DNA of 64,000 nucleotides from Agrococcus carbonis. GTDB lineage: Bacteria > Actinomycetota > Actinomycetes > Actinomycetales > Microbacteriaceae. The stretch is from NCBI RefSeq assembly GCF_900104705.1, contig NZ_LT629734.1:1240001-1304000 (forward strand). Direction: 5' to 3'. Numbering within the stretch: the stretch's first letter is position 1; every line of letters begins with the position of its first letter. The position numbers and the translations under genes were made by a program. The notes under the pieces were generated by a model. That model worked only from the letters and a program-made list of their open reading frames with translations, did not search any database and was not told the DNA's origin. Shown in pieces: positions 1 to 7,621 of this stretch.

Positions 1-1
1 G

Positions 2-64
2 CAGGAGCTGCTGGAGCCCGCGCCGGTCGACTCCGAGCTCGACGAGCCCCGCGCCGACGTCTGA
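2..64 (+). CDS. C-terminal tail of an unidentified protein (5' end outside window)
   Basis: An open frame enters from the left edge and stops at TGA 62-64. The 20 visible residues are acidic and proline-containing (ends DEPRADV). Too little is present to name the protein. A convergent gene begins about 30 bases downstream on the other strand, which fits a gene end here. Confidence 0.45.
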   Translation, partial: QELLEPAPVDSELDEPRADV

Positions 65-91
65 GGGCGGATGCGCCGGGCGCTCAGGCGC

Positions 92-694
92 TCAGGCCTC
101 GGAGAGCAGGCGGATCACGTGCGCGCCGAAGACACCGCCCGCGATGACGAGCGCGAGCGCGGCGAGCGGGATGACGAGCTTGTCGACGCCGCGGTGCGCG
201 GCCTCGCGCGCGTCGAGGCCGTCGAGCCGGATCCAGCCGTAGCGGGCCGCCTTGCCGCGGCCCGCAGCGAGCGCCGCGAGCACGAGCGCGAGTGCGCCGG
301 CGACGAGCGTCAGCAGCAGCCACACGGGCGAGAGCGCCGCCCCCTCTGCCGCCGAGAAGGGCGCGAGCGCGAGCGCGGCGAGACCGATCGGCAGCACCCA
401 CCACGTGGCGGGCGGCCCGAAGCCGCGCGCCATGAACACCCACGCCGCAGTGCCGCCCGCGAGCGCCACCATGCCCATGAGCAGCCCGCCCCATCCCGAG
501 ACCTGGCAGATCGACTGCGAGAGCGCGCCGCACGCGCCGTCCCGGTACGAGAGCAGCAGGCCCGTCGCGCGGGAGGCGGCGCTCGCGCCGAAGCCGATCG
601 CGGTCCAGCCGACGAGCACGCCGAGCCAGCCGGAGAAGCGATCGCCGGCGACGATCAGCGGCGGCAGCCTGAGGAGGCGATCCGACCAGCGCAT
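92..694 (-). CDS. Five-helix integral membrane protein, function unknown
   Basis: Protein of 200 residues with five hydrophobic segments, beginning near LVGWTAIGFGASAA and ending near LVIPLAALALVIAGG, so it is expected in the cytoplasmic membrane. A hydrophilic loop after the second segment-bearing half contains charged residues and a Gly-Lys-rich stretch. The ATG at 692-694 is chosen because upstream codons in this frame are the shadow of the neighbouring gene. It lies 10 bases downstream of the flavin monooxygenase gene on the same strand, so the two may be co-transcribed. No family is recognised. Confidence 0.75.
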   Translation of the reverse strand: MRWSDRLLRLPPLIVAGDRFSGWLGVLVGWTAIGFGASAASRATGLLLSYRDGACGALSQSICQVSGWGGLLMGMVALAGGTAAWVFMARGFGPPATWWVLPIGLAALALAPFSAAEGAALSPVWLLLTLVAGALALVLAALAAGRGKAARYGWIRLDGLDAREAAHRGVDKLVIPLAALALVIAGGVFGAHVIRLLSEA

Positions 695-704
695 GCCTGC
701 CACG

Positions 705-1844
705 CTACGCCGCCCGGGCGCCCGCGGCGGCGAGGGACCTGCGCTCGCGCCCGAGCATCCGGTCGAGCTCCTGCACGGCGGCGCGGCCGGCACGGTTGGC
801 GCCGACCGTCGACTGGCTCGGTCCGAAGCCGATGAGGTGCACGCGCGCGTCGGCGACCGCGCGGGTGCCGACGACCTGCGGCACGCCGAGGTCGTTGCGC
901 AGTCCGAGCGGGTCGAGGTGGCGGAGGTCGGCGCGGAAGCCCGTCGCCCACAGGATGGCGTCGACGCTCGTGAAGCTGCCGTCGGCCTCGCGCACGCCGT
1001 GCGGCTCGATCGCTGTGAACATCGGCCGCCGCTCGAGCGCCCCGCGAGCCTTGGCGCGCAGCGCGTAGTCCGTCCAGAGCAGGCCCGTGTAGGAGACGAC
1101 GCTGCCCGTGGGCCGGCCGGCCTCCGCATCGGCGGTCACGCGCTCGATGACGTCGCGGCCGGTCGTCTCCGGTTCGAAGTCCCCGTCGAGGAAGACCGGC
1201 TCGCGGCGCGTGTACCAGCGGGTGTCGGCGACGGCCGAGAGCTCCTCGAGCTGCTGCACGGCCGAGATGCCGCCGCCCACCACCGCCACGCGCTGGCCGG
1301 CGAACGCATCCGCCGACACGTAGTCGCGGGTGTGCAGCTGGCGGCCCTGGAACGCATCCGCCCCCGGGTACTCGGGCAGCGTCGGGTTGTTCCACGTGCC
1401 GGTCGCGTTGATGATCGCGCGCGTGCGCCAGGCGCCGGCGCTCGAGGCGACGAGCAGCTCGCCCTCAGGGTCGTCGTCGACCGCCGTGACGGTCTCGACG
1501 CGGACGGGGCGGAGGATCGGCAGCTGCCGCTCGCGCTCGAACGCGGCGAAGTAGCGGGGCACCGCGTCGCGGCTCGGCTCGCTCGGGTCGATGGCAGGCT
1601 GCGGGAAGCCCGGCAGGTCGAAGATGCCGTTGACGGTCGCCATGCGCAGCGACTCCCAGCGGTGCTGCCAGGCGCCGCCCGGCGCCGCGTCGGCGTCGAG
1701 CATCACGAACGTGCGCTCGGCATCGGGCTCGTCGAGCGCGCTCGCGTAGCCGCGGCGCTGCAGGTGGTGACCCGCCGAGAGGCCCGCCTGGCCGGCGCCG
1801 ATCACCATGATCGTCGCGGCGCGCTCGCCCCCGGTGCCGGTCAT
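705..1844 (-). CDS. FAD/NAD(P)-binding monooxygenase-like oxidoreductase (CzcO/FMO type)
   Basis: Protein of 379 residues with an N-terminal FAD Rossmann motif (GAGQAGLSAG, about residues 15-24) and a second NAD(P)-binding GxGxxS/A motif in the middle (VVGGGISAVQQ), followed by a C-terminal ATGF motif (ILWATGFRAD). This arrangement is typical of single-component flavin monooxygenases. The substrate cannot be told; the motif set fits oxidation of a small hydrophobic or nitrogen- or sulfur-containing compound. The start is the ATG preceded by the ribosome-binding sequence AGGGGGAG; an in-frame codon 13 residues upstream lacks one. Confidence 0.85.
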   Translation of the reverse strand: MTGTGGERAATIMVIGAGQAGLSAGHHLQRRGYASALDEPDAERTFVMLDADAAPGGAWQHRWESLRMATVNGIFDLPGFPQPAIDPSEPSRDAVPRYFAAFERERQLPILRPVRVETVTAVDDDPEGELLVASSAGAWRTRAIINATGTWNNPTLPEYPGADAFQGRQLHTRDYVSADAFAGQRVAVVGGGISAVQQLEELSAVADTRWYTRREPVFLDGDFEPETTGRDVIERVTADAEAGRPTGSVVSYTGLLWTDYALRAKARGALERRPMFTAIEPHGVREADGSFTSVDAILWATGFRADLRHLDPLGLRNDLGVPQVVGTRAVADARVHLIGFGPSQSTVGANRAGRAAVQELDRMLGRERRSLAAAGARAA

Positions 1845-1926
1845 CGCTCCCCCTGATCGTTCGAATCGCAACGATAGGGACAACGCCGGGCGCCGGGGTT
1901 CGCTTCCCCGGTCGGGCCGCGCGGCG

Positions 1927-2400
1927 TCAGAGGGCGGAGATGAGCGCGCCCTGCAGCAGCCCCGAGAGCGCGCCGACGATCGCCGCGGCGCCGACGCCGA
2001 TCGCCGAGCCCGCGATCACGCGTGCGCGCTCGCCGCGCAGCAGGGAGGCGAGGCCGAAGCCGATCGCGAGCAGCGCGAGCACCGCCGATGCCGTCGCGAG
2101 CGCGGCGCTCGCCGGCCCGATCATCGACGGGGCGGCGCCGTCGGCGAGCAGGCCCGCGAACACCACCGAGCGCACCGGGCCGGAGAGCAGCTCGAGCACC
2201 GCGAAGACCATCGCGACGATGGCGAACGCTTTGCCCTTGCCCTGCTCCGTGCCCTCGCCCGCGGCCGGCGGCGCGAACGTCGGATGCGGGCCGTACTGCG
2301 GCTGCTGCGCGCCGGGCGCAGGCTGCGTGTGCTGGGCGATCTGGCCGGGCTGCCCGGACTGCTCGGCTGGCCGGTGCGGGTGCGGTGCGGGGTGCGACAT
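1927..2400 (-). CDS. Proline/glutamine-rich membrane protein (DUF4190-like)
   Basis: Protein of 157 residues. The first 50 are rich in His, Pro and Gln, followed by a short GKGKAFAIVAMVF segment and three predicted membrane helices. Small proteins with a disordered Pro-rich head and a DUF4190-type helical tail are common in actinobacteria and have no assigned function. The ATG (MSHPAPH) is chosen; another in-frame ATG lies 14 codons upstream at 2440-2442 and cannot be excluded. Confidence 0.65.
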   Translation of the reverse strand: MSHPAPHPHRPAEQSGQPGQIAQHTQPAPGAQQPQYGPHPTFAPPAAGEGTEQGKGKAFAIVAMVFAVLELLSGPVRSVVFAGLLADGAAPSMIGPASAALATASAVLALLAIGFGLASLLRGERARVIAGSAIGVGAAAIVGALSGLLQGALISAL

Positions 2401-2525
2401 GCGTCGACCGTAGGGCCGCGCGCTGGACGCGGCCTGACGCATCCGCCTCTCTCGACCGGGCTCGTGGTCGGATGAGCCGATCGTCGTCGCAGCCGACCCC
2501 TCTCTCGGTTGAGCGCACCGGCAGG

Positions 2526-2537
2526 TAGCCTCGACGT
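2526..2537 (+). promoter_or_regulatory. Leaderless-type -10 box TAGCCT
   Basis: TAGCCT at 2526-2531 lies six bases before the GTG start at 2538, so transcription would start at the start codon itself. There is no ribosome-binding site in the gap, which supports a leaderless mRNA. Confidence 0.5.
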
Positions 2538-2906
2538 GTGATCCCCGACGACTGGATGCCGCACCGCCGCGCCGACGGCGAGGTGGTGGGCTTCGTGCGG
2601 CAGGTCGGCGAGGCGTTCCAGCCGATGGACCTCTTCGGGCGGCCGCTCGGCGACCCGAGCGACTGGCTCGCGGTCGAGGAGGCGCTCGATGCGCACACGA
2701 TCGCCTGGATCGACGAGCCGTGGCTGCTCGAGGTCGACGGGGCGGATGTGCGGGTGCGGGTCGTCGAGGTCACGCCGGCGCGCATCCGCGTCAAGCTCGA
2801 CGACTTCGGCGACGTGACGGCGTCGGCGCGCTTCTGGGAGGTGCCGTTGCCCGAGCGCGGCTGCTTGCGTCCGGCGCCGCCTGCGACGGAGTGGCCGAGC
2901 CGCTGA
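2538..2906 (+). CDS. Hypothetical soluble protein of 122 residues
   Basis: Acidic N-terminal part (IPDDWMPHR) followed by a beta-rich stretch with alternating valines (ADVRVRVVEVTPARIRVKLDD), suggesting a small beta-barrel-like domain. No signal peptide or membrane segment is seen. No family is recognised. The GTG start is set by the -10 box TAGCCT six bases upstream. The 3' end lies 15 bases from the convergent transporter gene. Confidence 0.65.
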   Translation: MIPDDWMPHRRADGEVVGFVRQVGEAFQPMDLFGRPLGDPSDWLAVEEALDAHTIAWIDEPWLLEVDGADVRVRVVEVTPARIRVKLDDFGDVTASARFWEVPLPERGCLRPAPPATEWPSR

Positions 2907-2921
2907 TGCGGCCGTCCGAGA

Positions 2922-3848
2922 TCAGGCGGGCTTGAGCAGCCAGGCGATCAGCAGCATCACCGGGAGCGACGCGAGGGTCGTCAGCAGCACGATGTCGCGC
3001 GTGATGACGGTCGCCCGGTCGTAGCGCAGCGCGTACTGGTACATGTTCTGCGCGCTCGGGAGCGCGGCCATCACGGTGCACGCGTAGACGAGCTGGTCGT
3101 CCATGCCGAAGGCGAATCGGGCGAGCACGTAGGCGGCCACGGGCATCGCGAGGTTCTTGAGCACCACGGCGAGCCACACCTCGCGGCGCCCGGTGCCCGG
3201 CTGCAGCGGCCTGTCACCGCCGAGCGAGATGCCGAAGGCGAGCAGCATGAGCGGCACCGCCGCCCCGCCGAGGATCTCGAGCGGCGCGAGCACGGGCGCC
3301 GGCAGCTGGATGTCGAGGGCGCTCACGATCGCGCCGAGCCCGGCGCCGATGAGCATGGGGTTGCGGAGCGGCTGGGTGAGGATGCCGGCGACGGATGCGC
3401 GGCCGGCGGTGAGGATGTCGAGCGTCACGAGCAGCAGTGGCGCGATGACGAGCAGCTGCAGCAGCAGCATGGGGCCGACGAAGCCCGCGTCGCCGATGAC
3501 GTAGATGGCGACCGGGAGGCCGATGTTGTTGACGTTGCTGTAGCCGGTGGCGGTCGCGGCGAGGGCGAGGCGGCTGGGGTCCTTCGTGAGCCACAGGCGC
3601 GCGACCACGAGGTAGATGAGCGCGACGACCGCGAAGGCGAGGAGCGCGACCGCGAGCACGCTCGAGAAGAGCAGCCCGACGTCGGAGTCGGCGAGCACCG
3701 TGAAGAGGAGCGCGGGGCTCGCGGCGAAGAACGACGTGCGGTTGAGCACGAGCCGGCCCTCTTGCGAGACCACCTTGAAGCGCGCGAGCAGCCAGCCGAC
3801 GAGGATGACGAATCCGATGATGGCGAAGCCGATGAGCACTCCGGTCAC
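2922..3848 (-). CDS. AEC (auxin efflux carrier) family transporter
   Basis: Protein of about 308 residues with roughly ten membrane helices in two five-helix halves, as in the AEC/BASS-related permeases. The family signature region with NVNNIGLP in the fourth helix area and the C-terminal AALPSAQNMYQYA segment are visible. Bacterial members export or import small organic acids such as malate; the substrate here is unknown. The GTG at 3846-3848 follows a strong GGGGGAGG and is preferred; an ATG at 3870-3872 would add eight residues. It ends 15 bases from the convergent hypothetical gene at 2906. Confidence 0.85.
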   Translation of the reverse strand: MTGVLIGFAIIGFVILVGWLLARFKVVSQEGRLVLNRTSFFAASPALLFTVLADSDVGLLFSSVLAVALLAFAVVALIYLVVARLWLTKDPSRLALAATATGYSNVNNIGLPVAIYVIGDAGFVGPMLLLQLLVIAPLLLVTLDILTAGRASVAGILTQPLRNPMLIGAGLGAIVSALDIQLPAPVLAPLEILGGAAVPLMLLAFGISLGGDRPLQPGTGRREVWLAVVLKNLAMPVAAYVLARFAFGMDDQLVYACTVMAALPSAQNMYQYALRYDRATVITRDIVLLTTLASLPVMLLIAWLLKPA

Positions 3849-3967
3849 GCGACCTCCCCCGCTGTCTGACATCTAGTGTGCACTACGCGCGGGTTGCCGC
3901 AGCGCGGTGCGCGGGGGTCGCGTGGTGGGTGCGAGCGGCGGGGTCTGCCGCTCGGCGTGGGCGGTGA

Positions 3968-4071
3968 GTCTCGTGACGCGAGCCGCCTGCGGCGGCGCGC
4001 TCCTCGACCAGCGGACGGGCTGTGGGTCTCGTGACGCGTGCGGGCTCCGCCCGCGCGCTCCTCGACCGGCG
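3968..4071 (+). repeat. Two tandem copies of palindromic repeat, dialect A
   Basis: Copies at 3968-4014 and 4026-4071. Each starts GTCTCGTGACGCG, carries a short hairpin stem and ends GCTCCTCGACC(A/G)GCGG. The stems differ (GCCGCC..GGCGGC against GCGGGC..GCCCGC) but each pairs with itself. They lie in the gap between the AEC transporter and pyrE. Confidence 0.85.
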
Positions 4072-4084
4072 AAGGCGCCGAGGC

Positions 4085-4636
4085 CTACTGCGGGGTGAGG
4101 CCCAGGTCGTCGAGCGTGATCGCCGCGCGGTACTCGACGCCCTCCGCCTCGATGGCCGCCTGCGCGCCGGTCGCGCGGTCGACGATCACGGCGACCGCGA
4201 CCACCTCGGCACCGACCTTCCGCAGGGCCTCGATGGCCTTGATGGGGCTGCCGCCCGTCGTCGAGGTGTCCTCGAGCACGACGACGCGCTTGCCGGCGAG
4301 CTCGGGCCCCTCGATCTGGCGGCCGCGGCCATGGTCCTTCGGCTCCTTGCGCACGACGAACGCATCCACCGCGAGGCCGCGGGCGAGACCGCGGTGCAGC
4401 ACGGCGTTCGCGAGCGGGTCGGCGCCCATCGTCAAGCCGCCGACCGCTGCGACGCCAGGGATGTCGGCGATGAGGTCGAGCAGCACGTCGCCGATGAGCG
4501 GCGCCGCCCGGTGGTCGAGCGAGAGCTTGCGCAGATCGATGTAGTAGCTCGCACGCTTGCCGCTGGTGAGGGTGAAGTCGCCGTGGAAGACGGCTTCGTC
4601 ACGGATGAGCTGGATGAGCTGGTCGCGCGCGGTCAC
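4085..4636 (-). CDS. pyrE: Orotate phosphoribosyltransferase
   Basis: Transfers the phosphoribosyl group of PRPP to orotate to give OMP in pyrimidine synthesis. The 183-residue length is normal. The PRPP-binding motif VVVLEDTSTTGGS is intact at about residues 118-130, and the N-terminal TSGKRASYYIDLR segment is the family's substrate loop. The GTG at 4634-4636 is chosen because a -10 box TAGCCT (4644-4649, minus strand) lies seven bases before it, as in a leaderless gene; a GTG two codons upstream would sit too close to that box. It is alone, without other pyr genes nearby. Confidence 0.95.
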   Translation of the reverse strand: MTARDQLIQLIRDEAVFHGDFTLTSGKRASYYIDLRKLSLDHRAAPLIGDVLLDLIADIPGVAAVGGLTMGADPLANAVLHRGLARGLAVDAFVVRKEPKDHGRGRQIEGPELAGKRVVVLEDTSTTGGSPIKAIEALRKVGAEVVAVAVIVDRATGAQAAIEAEGVEYRAAITLDDLGLTPQ

Positions 4637-4694
4637 GCCCACCAGGCTACTTCGACGCGCGAGCCGCCCGAGGCGCGAGCGCCACTGGGCCGCG

Positions 4695-5294
4695 TCAGGC
4701 GCCGACGGCGGTGAGCGGCGCGTAGGCGATGCGCGCCTGGCGCCCCGTCCACGCGGCGATGCGCTCGGAGGGCGTCGCGTCGGCCGGCGGCTCGAGGGCC
4801 GGGCCGAAGACGCCGGGCGCGCGGATCACGGTGTCGTCGGCGCGCTCGCGGTACCGGTCCATCCACGCGAGCAGCGCGTCGGGGAAGTCGAGGTTCGCGC
4901 CGAGGCCGACGCGCACGCCGGCCCAGCGCACGTCCCACGCGTGCAGCGCCATGTCGAAGGTCGCGAGCGCGAGCGAGCTGAAGGCATCCTCGTCGGCCTC
5001 GTGCGCGGCGTGACGCAGCTGGGCCGCGAGCGCCTCCCACACGTCGATGACCTCGAAGGCGCCGCCCGCCGCCATCGCCGCCCGGTGGTCGGCCGACTCC
5101 TCGCGCTCACCGGGAACGCGGCCGAGCAGCGCGGCGCCCGCGTGCGCGGACTGCACGGCGGTGACGTGGCGCACCACATCGGCGATCGACCACTCCGAGC
5201 ACGCCGTGGGCAGGCCGAGCCGATCGGCGCCCGCTCGAGCCTCGGCCGAGAAGAGGTCGAGAGCCTGGAGGTAGCGGTCGCGCGCGGTGCCCAT
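4695..5294 (-). CDS. TIGR03086/maleylpyruvate isomerase-N domain protein (DinB-like, mycothiol-related)
   Basis: Protein of 199 residues with the DinB-like four-helix fold typical of actinobacterial 'maleylpyruvate isomerase N-terminal' proteins. The motifs CSEWSIADVVRHV near residue 37 and DMALHAWDVRWA near residue 115 supply the three conserved histidines of the metal site. Family members often use mycothiol as thiol donor, but the reaction here is unknown. The ATG at 5292-5294 follows a minus-strand -10 box CACTAT (5301-5306) by six bases, a leaderless arrangement. That box is part of a TAGTGCACTA palindrome. Confidence 0.8.
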   Translation of the reverse strand: MGTARDRYLQALDLFSAEARAGADRLGLPTACSEWSIADVVRHVTAVQSAHAGAALLGRVPGEREESADHRAAMAAGGAFEVIDVWEALAAQLRHAAHEADEDAFSSLALATFDMALHAWDVRWAGVRVGLGANLDFPDALLAWMDRYRERADDTVIRAPGVFGPALEPPADATPSERIAAWTGRQARIAYAPLTAVGA

Positions 5295-5406
5295 CGTTCC
5301 ATAGTGCACTACGGTGCGCGTGGGCCGGACATCCGTCGGCGCGTCCGCCGATCCGTCGCATTGCCCCAGCCCGTGCGCCGATGTGCCGACGCATCCGCCG
5401 CTCTCG

Positions 5407-5419
5407 TAGGCTCGGGGGC
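5407..5419 (+). promoter_or_regulatory. Leaderless-type -10 box TAGGCT of exodeoxyribonuclease III
   Basis: TAGGCT at 5407-5412 ends seven bases before the ATG at 5420. This spacing puts the first transcribed base at the start codon. Confidence 0.55.
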
Positions 5420-6232
5420 ATGCGCATCGCCACCTGGAACGTCAACTCCGTGCGCGCCCGCACGGCACGCATCGTCGACTGGCTCGAGCGCAGCGACATC
5501 GACGTGCTCGCGATGCAGGAGATCAAGTGCAAGACCGAGCAGTTCCCGTACGCGGCGTTCGAGGCGGCGGGCTACGAGGTGCAGGCACACGGCCACAGCC
5601 AGTGGAACGGCGTGGCGATCGCCTCGAGGCTGCCGATGACAGATGTCGAGCGCGACTTCCCCGGCCAGCCCGGGTACGCGAACACCGGCGACCCGGTGGT
5701 CGAGGCCCGCGCGATGGCCGCGACGGTCGAGGGCGTGCGACTGTGGAGCCTCTACGTGCCGAACGGCCGTGAGCTCACCCACGCCCACTACGGCTACAAG
5801 CTCGAGTGGCTGCGGGTGCTCACCGGCCTCCTCGACGAGTGGCGCGGGCAGCCGCTCGCGCTCATGGGCGACTTCAACATCGCGCCGCTCGACCACGACG
5901 TGTGGGACATCGGGGTCTTCGACGGCGCGACCCACGTCTCGGCGCCCGAGCGCGCCGCGTTCCAGGGGCTGCTCGACGCCGGCCTCGTCGACGTGGTGCG
6001 CGATCGCGCCCCCGGCTACACCTACTGGGACTACAAGGCCGGGCGGTGGAACAAGGACGAGGGCATGCGCATCGACTTCGTGCTCGGCAGCCCCGAGCTC
6101 GCCGACCTGGTCGCGCGCGCCGAGATCCACCGCGACGAGCGATCCGGCGACGCCCCGAGCGACCACGTGCCGGTGGTCGTCGACCTCGACCTCGAGACCG
6201 AGCTCGACGACGACCGACCCATGATCTTCTGA
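5420..6232 (+). CDS. xth: Exodeoxyribonuclease III (AP endonuclease)
   Basis: Class II AP endonuclease and 3'-5' exonuclease of base-excision repair, 270 residues, the family's usual length. Conserved motifs in order are TWNVNSVRAR near residue 5, the metal-binding MQEIKCK near 33, YVPNGRE near 112, GDFNIAP near 150 and the C-terminal SDHVPV. All catalytic residues are present. The ATG is fixed by the -10 box TAGGCT seven bases upstream; longer in-frame starts add a basic leader unlike the family. Confidence 0.95.
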   Translation: MRIATWNVNSVRARTARIVDWLERSDIDVLAMQEIKCKTEQFPYAAFEAAGYEVQAHGHSQWNGVAIASRLPMTDVERDFPGQPGYANTGDPVVEARAMAATVEGVRLWSLYVPNGRELTHAHYGYKLEWLRVLTGLLDEWRGQPLALMGDFNIAPLDHDVWDIGVFDGATHVSAPERAAFQGLLDAGLVDVVRDRAPGYTYWDYKAGRWNKDEGMRIDFVLGSPELADLVARAEIHRDERSGDAPSDHVPVVVDLDLETELDDDRPMIF

Positions 6233-6287
6233 TGACGGATGCGTCGGCCCGCGCGGGTGCGCGGGCGCCGAGGTACGGAGTGCGGCC

Positions 6288-6626
6288 GTGACCGAGGAGT
6301 GGGAGGAGCTCGAGCCGCAGCGCGAGTGGACGACGGCGGATCGCTGGCGCATGGCGGCGTGGGTGCTCATCTTCCTCAACGTGCTCGGCCTGCTCGTGCT
6401 CGCGCCGGCGGGCGACAGCGGGCTCGCGGAGGCCGCGGCGGCTTCGGGCGCCGACGACGGCCCCGCGCGCATGGTCTTCTGGCTCTCGGTGCTCGGCTGC
6501 ACCCTCGTGGGCAACGGCATCGGTGCCGCGGCGGCCGCGACGAAGCAGCGCTGGGCGATCGTGCCGCCCGTGCTCGCCGCGGCGGGCTGCTGGGTCGGCT
6601 TCCTCGTCGCGCAGGGACTCGTCTGA
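6288..6626 (+). CDS. Small three-helix membrane protein, unknown
   Basis: Protein of 112 residues with an acidic N-terminus (TEEWEELEPQREW) and three hydrophobic helices (AAWVLIFLNVLGLLVLA; MVFWLSVLGCTLVGNGIGAAAA; WAIVPPVLAAAGCWVGFLVA). It is expected in the cytoplasmic membrane. The GTG start has a CGGAG sequence shortly upstream. No family is recognised. It is convergent with the next membrane protein gene, their ends only two bases apart. Confidence 0.7.
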   Translation: MTEEWEELEPQREWTTADRWRMAAWVLIFLNVLGLLVLAPAGDSGLAEAAAASGADDGPARMVFWLSVLGCTLVGNGIGAAAAATKQRWAIVPPVLAAAGCWVGFLVAQGLV

Positions 6627-6627
6627 G

Positions 6628-7320
6628 CTAGGACGTGAGCGGGGGCGGCGGGTCGGCCTCGCCTTCGCGCTGCTCGGGATCCTCCGCGGCGGAGGCCGCT
6701 CCCTGTGCAGTCGCCGCTCCCTGGGCCGTCGCCTCGTCGGGCGCGTGCGGGTCGGCCGAGGGGCGCTGCGCCTCCTCGGCGGCGTGCGCGCCCGTCGCGC
6801 GTCCCGTCCGCGGCGCCCGCGCATCCGCTTCGTCATCGGCATCGATGGGCGGGTCGTCGTGCTCGCTGAACGCGCGGATGGTGAGCGCGACGAGGATGGC
6901 CACCGCGAGCAGCACCCACGACGAGATGGCGACCGCCATCGGGATGCCCTTGGCATCGATGCGGACGATGAGGATGATGAAGGCGAGCATGAAGCAGCCG
7001 ACGACCACCGCGCCGGCCGAGGCGCCGAGCCAGAAGGGCGACCAGCGCCGCCATGCGATCGCGCGGCCCATCACGAGCGCAGTCCACGCGAGCTCCGGGA
7101 GGTGCACCGAGACGACCTGGTAGGCGACCGGATCGTCGATCTCAGGGTCGACCGCCGCGATGATCGCGAGGCACACGACCGCGTGGAACGCGACCACGAC
7201 CGCGACGGCGATGCCGGTCGCGAGCACGGGCCGAGCGACGAGGAGCGAGCGCGCGCCCGGCTGAGGCGCCGCGGGCGGGGGCTCTGCAGGGTGTCGCGCT
7301 GCGGGGTCTTCGGCGTCCAT
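6628..7320 (-). CDS. Four-helix membrane protein with long Ala/Gln/Pro-rich tail, unknown
   Basis: Protein of 230 residues. A short Pro-rich cytoplasmic head is followed by four predicted helices. The last 75 residues form a low-complexity tail rich in Ala, Asp, Gln and Pro, with a duplicated ATAQGAA unit, likely disordered and cytoplasmic. The start at the ATG 7318-7320 (MDAEDPAAR) fits the composition change upstream. No function can be assigned. Confidence 0.7.
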   Translation of the reverse strand: MDAEDPAARHPAEPPPAAPQPGARSLLVARPVLATGIAVAVVVAFHAVVCLAIIAAVDPEIDDPVAYQVVSVHLPELAWTALVMGRAIAWRRWSPFWLGASAGAVVVGCFMLAFIILIVRIDAKGIPMAVAISSWVLLAVAILVALTIRAFSEHDDPPIDADDEADARAPRTGRATGAHAAEEAQRPSADPHAPDEATAQGAATAQGAASAAEDPEQREGEADPPPPLTS

Positions 7321-7621
7321 GGTCTCGCTCCGGGGTCTCGAGCTGCTCCGCGACGTCGCGGGCGCGACGATGCGCGGCGGCCCGCGCGCTGGGGTACACG
7401 AGGCCGTCGAGCACGATGGTGCCACCGACCCCCCACATCGCGCACGCGCAACGCGGTTGCGTGCCGCGGCGATCCCGCTCGTCACGCCGGGAACCGGCAG
7501 GAAAGGCAGGCCGAAGCGCAAGAAACTGCCGCATCGGCCCGAATACGCTGGAAACCCGCACAGATCGAGCGCCGCGACGTCGGTGCGATCACCCCGCCCA
7601 CGAGACCGCCGGGAGGCTCCC
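7321..7621. other. Intergenic region between divergent genes, about 300 bases
   Basis: No gene is supported here. The GC content drops locally near 7500-7560, where TACGCT at 7544-7549 is a candidate -10 box for the downstream gene, giving an untranslated leader of about 65 bases. The ribosome-binding sequence GGGAGG lies just before 7622. No clear hairpin or repeat is seen. Confidence 0.4.
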
